This document shows positions 46,501 through 58,731 of a stretch of 64,000 nt of DNA, piece after piece. Numbering within the stretch: the first letter of the stretch is position 1; each line of letters begins with the position of its first letter. The notes beneath the pieces are model-generated. The model saw nothing but the letters and a program-made list of their open reading frames with translations, was not told the origin of the DNA and did no database searches. The position numbers and the translations under genes are program-made. Origin of the DNA: Channa striata (taxonomy: Eukaryota; Chordata; Actinopteri; Anabantiformes; Channidae); the NCBI GenBank assembly GCA_033026295.1, contig CM065185.1, positions 6,634,001-6,698,000 on the forward strand, read 5' to 3'.

Positions 46501-49500
46501 GAATCAGCCCTGTTGTACTTTTTTTTGTTAGTTGGTTGATTAGCACCTCAATGCTCTTATGTACAAATCAAATTTACTTTTGACATAATTATTGTGCATT
46601 CATCCATTATCTAAACTGCCTATTTGTTTAATAGGAAGGAAAAAAGATGTTTCACGAACTGTAATCATAAATAAATCTTTCTATGACATTAAAATATAGC
46701 AATTTTAATCTTTACCTGTTGGTAACTACCTTAAGTAAGAGTGGTGGCATCTTCAATTTGATATTTTGTTTCCTTTCAAACCTATTTTTTCATTACTAAC
46801 ATTGACAACAGCCAAAATGCTGTGGAAGTAAACATCCACAGTAGAATGTAATAAACAAAGTGAACCGGGCAAATGCTCAGATGAATGCATTAGAAGAAGA
46901 GAAATGGAAACGTAAACAGCTGAATTTGCTGGCACTGTTGATATTAAAAATTTACCAGTGATACAATTTCCCCTGAAAACTCAGTCATGGTCCATTTACA
47001 GCAAACCTTTTCCCACATTTTTGAAACTTGGGCAACACTGTCATGTAGACAAACCACAAGTTCTGGCACAGACTTTTTGTTTCTCAAGTCTTTGAATCCA
47101 CAGCTGGTTGTGGATAACTTTGCTCTCTCAGCAGGAAATTATTATGCAAATCCATTTTTACATGTATGGAGACATTTTAACCCCCAAATACAGGGGCTTT
47201 GAAACATTTTTATACCTCACTTGATCTATTTAGAAATTGTGCAGCTGTTTTATTATTTGCCCATGGTTTATTTGTCATCTGCAAATACTGGGTAGCTTTT
47301 AGGCAGTTACAAACCCTGTCGACATATACCATTAACCCCCTAAGTAATGTTTAGTATAAACACAGAAGTGCTCTCATGTGGGTCTTCTGCCCACTTCTTC
47401 CATGTCCTTTTGTGTATCTTCTTCACTCAGTGTTTTTCTCTTCCCTCTGTGACCCAACTCTCTGCATATTCACAGTTGGTCTCTGGAGATGGAGCTCACA
47501 CAGATGCAGGCTCAGTTGCAGACAGTATAGAGCCTGCGCCCCCTTTGGAGAGGACCGGGGGCATTGGAGACTCTAGACCACCTTCCTATCAGTCAGTAGA
47601 CTTTTGGTGTTTTTTGGCAAGTGTGTGAGCTTTGAATGGGTCCATTCTGAGTTCTTAAATACAGCAATAGAGGTAACATTAAATAAAAATTTTAAAATTA
47701 TGAAACCTTGTCACTGCTCAGGGTACCTACCCATTTTTGTTCATTTAAGAAAATTTTTTGTCATTTGTTATTTTATCCATCGGTTCATTGTCCAACTGAT
47801 TATCCTGTTAAGGGTCATGGGGGGCTGGAGCCTATCCCCGCTGTAATTGGGTGCGAGGCAGGGTACGACCGTGCACAGGTCGGCAGTCTATCTTAGGCCC
47901 AGCACAGAGAGACATAAACAGAGATATAGACAGATATCCATTCACACTCACATTCAGACCTATGGGCAATTTAGACTCACCAGTTAACAAGCATATCTTT
48001 GGACTGTGGGAGAAACACTGTAGTACCTGGAGGAAACCCACACAAGCAATAGAAAAACATGCAAAACATCGCACAGAGACTGCGGTCGACCGCTAGATTT
48101 GACACACGGGAATTTCTTGCTGATAGGCGACGGAGCTAACCACTTTACTACTTTTATTATACATTCATTAAAAATTGTAGAGATTGGTATTTTCACAGTG
48201 TGGTTGACCCACTATTAAAGCATCGTGTAAATTGTGTAGAGGACACACAACAATAATAAACATTTCCTGCCAGATGTTGAAGTACTGCGTGCAACCTCAA
48301 CAGCACTGAGCCAGAGAAAGCTTTATACATAACAGTTTGTAATGTGACTATAACACGACACGTGCTATAAACATAGTTTAAGTGGCCTAAGTGTCCTCAT
48401 ACCTCCTTTTTAACACTTGTTCTCCGTGTGAAGTGGGAAAGCCGCAAGTGGTCGGGACAGTTTGGACAATGACACAGAGACCAGCTCCATGGTGTCGCAG
48501 AGAAGAGAGAGGGAGAGGCCACGACGCAAACACACCAATGACCACGGTCAGCATATAGTAGAGAATAGATTGGTTCTTATTTTTCATAATTTTTACAACT
48601 CTTATATCACTTAATCTGGTGGTGAACACCAAATTAAGTTTCCTAAAAAGGCACAAATGAAAAGTTGACCTGTATGTACAGTGATGATGGATACACACAT
48701 CTGCAGCCTACTACTATCACAATTCCTTTGAACATGTAAGCATATTAGGCTTGTACAGACATTTCATCACTCTGGTATGTGTAGTCACAGTAGTGGATGT
48801 CACCCAAAAAATCAGAATGTATTCTGTGTACCTGCGCTAAAACAATGATTGTAATATATTGGATTTGTGTGTCATGCTATAAATGTGTGACTTATGGATG
48901 TCATGTTGCCCCACTACAGGTGGAAGGCAGAACGGCTACTCCTCGCGAGTAATGGGACGCGGGGGTCCAGAGTACGACAGCTGCTCGTCCTTTATGAGCA
49001 GCGAGCTGGAGTCCACTTCCTGCTTTGATTCAGAGGATGATGACGCAACCAGCAGGTCAGATGTTCTGTGTAGCCTACAGGTTGCTAATAAGCACAGTTC
49101 CGATGAGGAAAGGGAAGAGGCTTGAAGTATGCATCAGCAATTGCAGTTATTATTTGTTGGTAGGGATTAGTGCATTCTAAATGTCTAGTGGCTTTTGTGG
49201 TTACCCCCTGAGTTTGTCCCCCAACAGTTGTTGAAATATCTGCAGCCTGCTGTAGAGACTGAGCTGCTCTCAGTCTTCAGGCATCTTCCAGGTTTAAACT
49301 GGTTGTTACTCATGGTTAGCATTAGGTTTATTATGGAAATGGTATTAAAGTCTCATTAAATACAGTAATGTTCAAATTTAACATTTAGGCAAGTTACAAA
49401 TACATTTCCTTCAAGTATTTTCAATTATTTTATGATCTTTTGCTGTTTTTAAGGTAGAAACAATGTTGTTAACATGTATACACACACATGTATCTGTATT

Positions 49501-52500
49501 TCTTTTTTTTTTTTTTCCCAAAAATATTAGGGTTTTTTTCTTCTATTCAGGTTTAGCAGTTCCACTGAACAAAGCTCCTCTCGTCTAATGAGACGACACC
49601 GCCGTCGCAGACGGAAACCTAAGGCCTCTAATATGGACAGGGTAAAAACAAACATAGAACACACAATTTACCGGTATCTAAAACTTTTTAGTGTTTTATT
49701 CTTTCTCTCATATTTGTTTTTCCCCACTGCATTTCTGTGCTCATCCTTCTAGTCTTCATCATTCAGCAGCATCACAGACTCCACCATGTCTCTGAACATC
49801 ATCACTGTCACTCTTAACATGGGTAAGTTGCATGTTGTGATAAATCCTTCGACATCAAACTATTTTTGCTTTTTATGATCTGGGTTGCGGGTCATGTCTT
49901 TTCTTGTTAGTTTCTTTGGTCCTGTTTCTCTTTTACTCATGAGTAAACATTGTGTGTTCTCTTTCACCTCAGAGAAGTACAACTTCTTAGGCATCAGCAT
50001 TGTCGGTCAAAGTAATGAAAGGGGAGATGGAGGAATCTACATTGGTTCTATCATGAAGGGAGGGGCAGTGGCTGCAGATGGACGCATAGAGCCTGGGGAC
50101 ATGCTATTGCAGGTGCGTGTCTGTATGTGTGTTTAACACACACATACAGAATGAAAAATGTGCGTTGGTGCATAACTTGGACCTGAACCAGGAAAATGTG
50201 TGTGTGTGTGTGTAGTTAGCTGAATGTTGTATTTGCCGTTAGTGTCAGCACATGCAGTTAAAAGCAAGGACTTGGTGATGTGAGAGCAATCAAAGGATTT
50301 ACTAAGCTGAACACCGTGTGAAATAAAAATTTTGCAAATTTTTTTCTTCCAGTCATTACTGTATTCCCCGTTGATTTACTTTTCCAGTCATGTTTTATTG
50401 AGTTAAAAAATCTCAATAAAATTGCATGCAAGGTTGATAAATGGACCCATAACCTCACTCCCATTATTATTCTTGATTATAAAACCTGCTCTCAAATTAA
50501 TGTAGCACCCAATGTTTAAACACTCCCAAAATCAGAAATGGATTTGGGCTGTTGGACTTGTGTAGAAAAGACAGTGATGTTAAACCATTGTTATAATTTG
50601 AGTTATCGATTAATTCATGTTTTCGAGAGACTGTTTTTTCTTACATTTTTATCCTCGTAGGTAAACGACATCAACTTTGAAAATATGAGCAATGACGACG
50701 CAGTTCGTGTGCTGAGGGATATTGTGCACAAGCCAGGGTAACCAGCATACGGGCATACATTATTCTATACCAGCATCTACTTTCATAGCAACCAAACTTG
50801 TAACACATTTGCTTAACAGTTAATATAGAGTCCTTGTAAATTTGAAGCCAAGACTCTTGTGTTGTAATTTAGGTCAGTGTTAACTCTCTGTGTGTAAACT
50901 TGGTTTCCGTGTTTAACACCAGGCCTATTACTTTGACTGTGGCCAAGTGCTGGGACCCAAACCCTCGGAGCTGTTTTGCTCTGCCAAGAAGTGAGCGTTT
51001 GTTTCGTCTTCCTTTTTTCGATCTGTTGCCTGGATGAGATCACCAACTTCAGCTGCCTTCTATGCTTTTCTTTAACAGGCGAGCCGATCCGACCCATTGA
51101 CCCAGCTGCGTGGGTATCCCACACAGCTGCCATGACTGGTGTATACCCTCCATATGGAATGAGTCCTTCTATGAGCACTGTCACCTCTACCAGCTCCTCC
51201 ATCAGCAGCTCTATTCCTGAGACTGAAAGTGAGTCACATCACCCCCTGCAGCTGCCTGTTGTGGCTTGTTATCAAGGCACAGTTTAACCAAACTGCAGTC
51301 ACTGTTTTCCATCTACTTTCATTTTGTCTCCACGTAGTCCTTTTGCTCACATTCCAGCCTGTAGTTCTATTTTTCTTCTTTTTCCTTTATTTTTACTGCC
51401 CCTTTTGCAGAGTCTGCTTTTATTAAATTTGCTTTCTGATATCCTCTCTGAAGGCTCTCAAGTAGTAAAAGTGAACATTTACAATATTATCATATGAGGT
51501 GCAACTTCTCCAGGGACCTCAAAAAATGCAGTAATATCATTGTAGTCCTCTGACACGTTAGTAAATCTCTAAGTGCGGCCCTGCCCTTTCACAGCATTCC
51601 TGTGACTATTCTCCCTGTTCCAGCTGTTTACTGCGTTCGGGTTCCATCTGCTAAGTAACTCTTCTTAAAAGTGAGCTGTAACTTACAACTTTCATCTCCC
51701 CTGTAATCTTTGGTAAGGCAGTAATGATGTTTTCTTATTCTTTCTGGAGGACATTCTTTCCCCTCTTGACACGCTTCCCTGACCAAATTGATATGATTCA
51801 CATTTTTGTCAGTGAGAACATAAATTTCATTCGGCCACATGCTTTAATTTTGAGAAAATCCATATCAGTCCCACACCTAAAAAGTACTAAAGCACTTAAA
51901 CAAGGGAGTTCTTGGCCACCCTGCTTTTCTCTTTAAATTATTATAGTTTTAATTATCCATTTTTCATATCTTTTGGAAAACAGGCCAATTATTGATGTTA
52001 GGACACATTTCAAATGTAGAAGTAAAGTTTAAAGTCTAAAATGTTAGTGCCAGAGTTCAGGTTTGGTGTCGTGTGTTGTGTGCCAAATGTGCTGACAACA
52101 ACTAGCAACTTAAAAAGTTACTGGGGCTGATTAAATGTATTACACAATGTTACATATCATATGTTACATATACAGTATATGCATCACAAGATGTTTACAA
52201 TCTTGCTATTGTTCTGTTACTATAGTCACAGGGAATTCTGTAAAATAGAGGAGGTCATATAACAAATAATGGTGTTCCAAGGGGAACATAAATTTCATTA
52301 TAATGAGGCTTTTGTTGGGGTTTTATCAAAACCAGCTCAGTTGAAGTCCAGTGCAAACAAAGATCAACCCTGTTTTGGTCTGATTCATGATCAAGAAAGG
52401 ACAGGCATCAAATTACAGTCCAGACCACAAGAAACCAAATATTATTTGTGGCAAACTACAAAATACGCCAATATATGTTTAAAGCTGACCAGATAAGGGT

Positions 52501-55109
52501 ACTCAACTGGTACTTAATTTTAATATGCAGGAAACGAAACAGAATGTGACTCAACAGTTTTATACATTAAAAGGGGATCAGTGGTAAATGCCACAAACCA
52601 ATTTTACCACAGACATATCAGCTCCTGTGGTAATTTGTACATGTCTCCTCTCATCTCTTCCAGGATTCGATGATTTCCACCTCTCCATTCACAGTGATAT
52701 GGCAACGGTTGCCAAAGCTATGGCCTGCCCAGAGTCAGGTCTGGAAGTGCGCGACAGGATGTGGCTCAAGATAACCATCGCTAATGCTTTTATTGGTATG
52801 TCTGTCAAAGCAAAGAACGCTGCATTTTCAGTTCACTTTGAAGATCGGGATTGTCAGTGTTTCATTTCAGATTACGTCAGTCAAACATTATTCTGAGTTT
52901 TTCTTAAAATATGAATAATAAACTGAATAATTCATTAATATGGTGTCTTGTCCATAGTTAAAAATTGTTTTGTTTGGGTTTGTTACTGATCAAAGCAGTT
53001 CACTAAACATTAAAATAGTTTTAGTTGCCTGCTTACTGTCATTTTAAAGCCATTGCGTTGTATAACATTTGGATATTTGTCTCCTCAGGTTCTGATGTTG
53101 TGGACTGGCTCTTCCATCATGTGGAAGGCTTCTCAGATCGCCGTGAAGCACGCAAGTATGCCAGCAACCTTTTGAAGGCCGGCTACATCCGCCACACAGT
53201 CAACAAGATAACCTTTTCGGAACAGTGCTACTATGTCTTTGGAGACCTTTGTGGCAGTAAGTTTACACTCTGCTCTTTGGTTTGCTAAGATCTCTTTGGA
53301 ATGTCAGCAGTAAAGGCTTGTATCCCCACGTGTTACGGTTAACTTGAATCTCCCTGTCCTGACAAATTCAACTATTGAAGGAGCTGTTTTAAAGGACGTA
53401 CACTCTGTCTCCTACAGACATGACTCACCTGTCTCTCCATGACCATGATGGTTCCAGTGGAGGAGCCTCAGATCAGGACACTTTACCACCTCTGCCTCAC
53501 CCTGGGGCAGCCCCCTGGCCCATGCCCCTGCCCTACCAGTTTCCCATCCCTCACCCATATGATCTGCCACAGCCCTTCCATGGGGGACCAGGTGCTGGCA
53601 GTGCAGGAAGCCAGCACAGTGGTAAGTGCAGTAAGAACCGTGTCTGTGTGTTTGTAATTCAGAAATGTTGGGACAATCATTAGGAAAAGAAAAGGAGAGC
53701 TTAGCGTGAAACAAAACGTGAAACAAAACAAGGCCATGATCAGTATCTTTTTTTTTTTTTTTTTTTTTTTTGGGCCATGCATCAAAACAAAATCTGAGTA
53801 TGAAATGTTTTCTTTAGGATCAGATCAAAGTACGATGCCTGCAGCTTATCAAAGAATAAAATGTGGTAATGTTTTCATATCGAGGATAGTATTGGTATAA
53901 AACAGTTGTGTATTGCTTTTTTTACCAACCCTTAGACAACCACTTATAAGCCTGCACACAGATATTGGTCCAGTATAAATTTTATTTAGCATACTTCTTG
54001 AAGGACACTTTCACTCTTGTGAAGAGTGAAAATATTCCTTCCAATAGTTTCAAAGCAGCCATATTTACATGTTGTGTTTTGTGTATTTAACCTTTGTGGA
54101 AATAGAAAACCAGACATTGTGGTTTTAGGATCAGCTTGTTTAGGCAATGGAGATATTTACTGACCAACAACAACACAACATCTCAGACATCCTGTCCTCA
54201 TTTTGGTCAAGAGTTTACAAGTTAACAAGATACAACATCTTAAGAACACTGTTTAAGACTTGGCGTAAGTTTTGTGGTGTTTGTTGAAGGCAAACCTTTC
54301 CCTTGCTTCTAATATTTGTACGTTGCAGGAGCAAAATCCCACACTTCTGTTTCCCTAATGGACACAAAGAGACAGAATTGATATGAATAAATATTTCTGT
54401 TAGTTGATGGCACATATTAGAGCAAGCATCCTATGCAATATATTACATTTCTTTAATCATATAATTTGTCTTTTTTTTGTGGTAGTAAAATTAAAACCTG
54501 TAATTGCCTTCAGTAATGGCTGAGCTGTTCTGCCTGTGAAAGGGAGCGAATGCTCGATGACCATATCTACGTTAGTCATGCATCTCTCCTCAGAGTTTCC
54601 CTCAAACTGGGCCAGTGCTGTCTGCGTCACTTTACTGGCACCCAGATGGGAATGAGATGCTCATGTAGGCCACACAGATTTAATAAAAAAAAAGCATAAT
54701 TTGTTTCAGTGTCACTCTTAGATAATGACTGTCTTCTATTCTCTCTACAGGAAGCAGTGGTTCAAACTGCAGCAAGAATGAAGGTCGGAAATCTGGCGGC
54801 AGTGGCAGTGAATCTGAGATCAGAAGCCACCGAGCTCCAAGCGAGCGTTCAGTGGCTCCCCCTAGTGAGCGAAGCATCCGTAGCTCTGTGAGCCACCGCA
54901 GTGCTAACTCCCACTCCATAGCTTATGGGCCTGGCCTCGTTTATGGCCCCCCTGGCCTGCCCCCACAGCCTCCACATCTGTCTACAGCTGCACCTGGTGC
55001 CCCACCGGGCAGAGAGCTCGCCTCTGTGCCCCCTGAGCTCACTGCTTCACGCCAGTCTCTGCGCATGGCGGTGGGCAATGCCGGAGAGTTCTTTGTTGAT
55101 GTTATGTGA
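43533..55109 (+). CDS. dvl3: Segment polarity protein dishevelled homolog DVL-3
   Basis: A cytoplasmic scaffold that relays Frizzled signals to beta-catenin and planar-polarity branches. Exons are 43533-43693, 45508-45577, 47476-47591, 48434-48546, 48920-49055, 49551-49641, 49753-49822, 49973-50112, 50661-50737, 50923-50990, 51079-51228, 52664-52795, 53089-53256, 53418-53621 and 54751-55109. All phases join without a break, giving 684 aa (human 716). The N-terminal DIX domain covers about residues 1-82 ([20 protein letters not shown]...). A basic stretch RRHRRRRRK follows near 215-225. The PDZ domain is at about 240-337 ([18 protein letters not shown]) and the DEP domain at about 416-497 ([16 protein letters not shown]). 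The tail ends in the conserved FFVDVM. The [10 protein letters not shown] start and the tail favour DVL3 over DVL1/2, as does ap2m1 next door. The a/b paralogue cannot be told here. The His/Ser/Pro-rich region after DEP is shorter than in human. Confidence 0.97.
47774..48150 (-). mobile_element. Common teleost interspersed repeat (SINE/LINE-tail type), antisense
   Basis: Read on the minus strand, this runs from a tRNA-like head, through gtttgcatg-like and cctccaggtactac segments and ccacagtccaaag, to attgcccatagg. It ends in ggctccagccccccatgaccct. That order is typical of a very abundant fish retroposon with a LINE-derived tail. It lies in dvl3 intron 3 and is diverged. Confidence 0.7.
53748..53771 (+). 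repeat. Poly(T) tract
   Basis: Twenty-four consecutive T in dvl3 intron 14, possibly the antisense tail of a retroposed copy. Its length is prone to sequencing error. Confidence 0.9.
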
Positions 55110-56148
55110 TATGGCTTATAGGCCTATAGCAGAGTAGCAAATTGCGCTTTCTCATGTCATTGTATGAGTGAGAAGGACAGTATGACATGGATAGGAAGGA
55201 GGGAAGATTGCAAAAGCTATAACCCAAGGCCTTGATTCCACTTTGCCAAAACTCTTAATGGAACCAATTCTGCATATACAGTTCTTCTCTTGTGCTTTTT
55301 TTTCCCCTAATAGTAGTGGTCATACTTTCTTCAGTGAAGAAACCCCGTCGCTCCACATGGAACCAAAGCGCCTTTCTCATTTTCTGCTCCTCTGTGGGGA
55401 AGAATTTTTGTGAGAACAAAGAGCAAGAGAAAGGGAGGGAGGCCGTGGAAATGGGCAGCTGGGGAAGATGACTCAGCACTTTTCTACATAGATGTTTTTC
55501 ATTTGTTCTACTCCGCACTCCTCTCCTTATCTAACACTCTCTGTCCTCCCCCACCCCTGTCCACTTCAAAACGGAGAAAAAGAAGCCTCTTCCCTCCTTC
55601 TGTTCTTTCAGCTCCCACTTGCTGACCTCTAACTAGAGTAAAAAGAAAGCAGAATTGAACACTAACTGTTAACCTTATGCTGACTTTTTAACTGTTTGCT
55701 TGAGAGAAATCGAAAAAATTGTAGTGCCGGAGAATCAATCTTTACTGTAAGAATGCATTTGTTTTCTTTAGGTAGTTGGTCAAAACTAGTTTCATTTTTT
55801 CAACGCTAAACATGAGCATCCAGCTTAAGAGTCATTTTTACACTACACAACTGCATTTTCATCTATTAACCAGAGCATTTTCAGACTCTGTCTTGTGATA
55901 ATGTATAGTGGAAAAAATTTCTTACCATGTCTTTCACACTACTCTTTTTATCAAGGAAAATGTCTTTTTATTTATAAATATAGTTTTATGACTTAACTTT
56001 GCTGCTGTGTTATGTTTTCATTGAAGTGTGTGCATGTTTTTTTCCCTGTGGTACCCAAGGTCATATTTGCATTTTAAAGCAGTGGATTCCAGACTGTCCA
56101 GGAGCAGGAATGTTAAGGTTGGGCAATCTGGTGAACAGATGTGTGTGT

Positions 56149-56198
<50 letters not shown>

Positions 56199-56400
56199 AT
56201 ATTTGCCTAAAAACTGAGTGACCCTATGCAAAATATTTTCTGTGGTTAAGGTTGGGGGATGATTCCTGTAGACAGCTTTATTAATTTATTATTCAACTTG
56301 GACAAAAAAAAACAAACTACTGATTGACTGGAGTAAAACAAGAAAACCCATACTATTATTTTTAAATAAAAAAACAAATGGTGACAAATAATGACAAATG
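55110..56400 (+). other. dvl3: dvl3 3' UTR and downstream flank
   Basis: Plus-strand sequence after the dvl3 stop, with T-rich stretches and a GT microsatellite. The clearest late poly(A) signal is AATAAA at 56365-56370, which would give a 3' UTR of about 1.27 kb. Earlier signals could be used. No further coding sequence was found. Confidence 0.5.
56141..56195 (+). repeat. GT microsatellite
   Basis: About 55 bases of GT repeat with a single CT interruption near 56152, in the presumed dvl3 3' UTR. Confidence 0.95.
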
Positions 56401-56639
56401 GGAAGTCGATTTTCTTGCCCCCTTTTCACGGTGTGTACAGGTCCAGCTCCATTCCTGGAGTTACTACAAACCTCTCGTAAAGAAACATTCAAACATGGTT
56501 CCGAGTCTCTTTAATAAGTGGGATAAACCTACTACGCTGCCATGTACAACTATAACACACTTCAGCAGTTATGAACTACTATAAAATAAGCAATAATTGA
56601 CCAGCAGTCTGTGCAACTTATCATAACAAGGCCTGGGTG

Positions 56640-56849
56640 CGGTTTATACATCGCTCCAGCCGCGCCTTTTCCTGTCAGCGGAACGGCTGTTGGTGAGGAC
56701 GGCGGGTCAGCTGACAGTTATCTGAGGACCAGCAGGAAGGAGCACAATTAGCGGGCGTGTGGAGTGGGAGCCTACTGGATCCGGACACAAGCTACCCAAG
56801 GCCGTGTAACGGGGGGACGCAAACCGGTGGCGTTTGTGAAAGAACTACG
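56640..56849 (+). promoter_or_regulatory. ap2m1: ap2m1 promoter and non-coding exon 1
   Basis: CG-rich sequence rises sharply from AT-rich flanks and ends at a consensus 5' splice site, ACG|GTAAGT at 56850. The coding exon begins after an acceptor at 58683, so this is the expected non-coding first exon. The CG-rich zone continues into intron 1 to about 57300. The start site is not determined. Confidence 0.6.
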
Positions 56850-58701
56850 GTAAGTTCAAAAGCGTCGAAATCGGAAAACGCTTCTGGTTAAAACGATCAG
56901 TCGTAACGTTAGCCCCGTAGTCGAAACGGTGAGCCGGCGAAGCCCGTTCATCCGTGGGCGATGCTAGCATTAGCAGCGTTAGCTCCGCTGCTTAGCTAAC
57001 ATCAAGCTAGCGGCGGCAGCCAATATGAAAACGGAAGCTGAGCACGTCTTTTTTCGAAATAGAAGCACACAGTGTGTTCTTCATTCTCCACATATATGAC
57101 GATTTAATTGAGGTCCCGGGGCCAGTCGATTCAGAGTTCTATTTTGTTATTTGTAGGCTGTCGACAGAAATAGTGTTGCGCGGTCAATGGACGTCAAAAT
57201 GTCGGATTTTATTTTCGCGTGAAGTCCATTTAAAATTCTGCTCGGCTCGACGCCGCTTCGCTTTACATCAGCGCCCGTTAGCCTGCTAACGTAAGCTACA
57301 TTAGCTAGTTGTCTCCCATTCGGTTTATTCTCATCACTTTAAATGAGGATGAAGGTCAGGCCTGTGCTGTAGCCTGTAACGCGGATGTTTTATGGTTTTG
57401 AATTAAAACAGTCTTGCATCGATTGCGAAAAAAAACCCTGAAAATCTGAAAAATTAATGAACATGGCCCGAGTGAGCAGACATCTTGACTTGGGCCAATA
57501 AAAAGGCGATTACACCCGCTCACGTCTTGGTCCCTTTTCATTCGGTCACGACTTGGCAACGTCCTTCTGGTGAAATAGTAGTCATGATCTTGGGCTTACA
57601 TTTATTTTGCACTAAGTCGGAGCACTGAGTATTGACGCTGACTAGCCTCGGTCTTCGAGGAATTTTAGGCACGTCCTTCATCCCCTGATTTTCAGAACCT
57701 TTGACCTCGAATAAAAGCACAGTAAAATGAACGTGTTTGTCTGAATATTATTTGTCTGTACAGTCTCTGAATCAATCTTGCCGTCTTTGTGTTTTATTCT
57801 TACTTTGGATTTGATGTATGGCCTGACCAGATCCAGACAGCATCTGGCAGTAAAATGTAACCCAGTAAGAGCAAGAGATTTGTAACTGTCACCTTGTTGC
57901 ATCCTGAATCACGCTGGTGACTGCTAATCTGCTGTTAATCTTACTTTGTATTTGTCCTACGTTTGTTTTCTTCCTATGGTTGGTCTCTCGTGAAAGGTTA
58001 GGCAGATCAATGAGTCTACCCATAAGTCTATGAATGATATCATCAGTGACATCACACAATTGCTTCAGTTTGCATAAAAAAATGTCAAGGAAACGATTGT
58101 TTGTATTGCCACTGTTAGTAGTTAGATACTAACAGGTTGGACATGAGTTAAAAGGTAGTAGTGGAGGTACGTGGGTTCTTACGGGTTCTGTGTAACAATG
58201 GTTATCGTATCGACGCATTCTCTTGGATTGTTTGTCATCAGACCAGTTGTGGAATTCAATAAATCTTTAGTGTTTTATAATACAAAGAAGTCTGAAGCGG
58301 ATTAACTGTTGGATCCCCAGACACGAGTAAGCCTGCCAATAAATACATTTGTGTTAAAAGGAAATGGCGATTAGACCCTGTTGGTAACCTGTATTGTGAA
58401 AATTTGATTGTTGTTACGTGCATGTAGATGCACAGACATCAGTCACCATAATGGTGCAGCTGCAGGGTTTATTGAACTGGCAGTAGATGCTGTGTGTGTG
58501 TGTGTGTTTAGGAGTGAGAGAAATGACTGAAAAAGCGGATGTGAGGGACAAACGACTCTCTGTTCAGTTGGTCACTTGCTCGCTCACTCATCACTGCTTT
58601 TACTTCACTATCCACTTTTCACTACCCTTTTCCTTTTCCTGCTTCCTTCCTGAAATGTTTTGCTCCATTTCTGTCTTTCTCAGGCGGGGTTTGGTTCCAC
58701 C

Positions 58702-58719
58702 ATGGCCTGTTGGGACTGA
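58702..58719 (+). other. Short upstream ORF in ap2m1 leader
   Basis: An ATG in a textbook strong context (ccaccATGG) opens a five-codon ORF, MACWD, that stops 12 bases before the ap2m1 start at 58732. It lies in the same exon (acceptor AG at 58682-58683). Whether it is in the mature message depends on acceptor choice, since AGs at 58720 and 58723 could exclude it. Confidence 0.6.
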
Positions 58720-58731
58720 GAAGCACCCACA

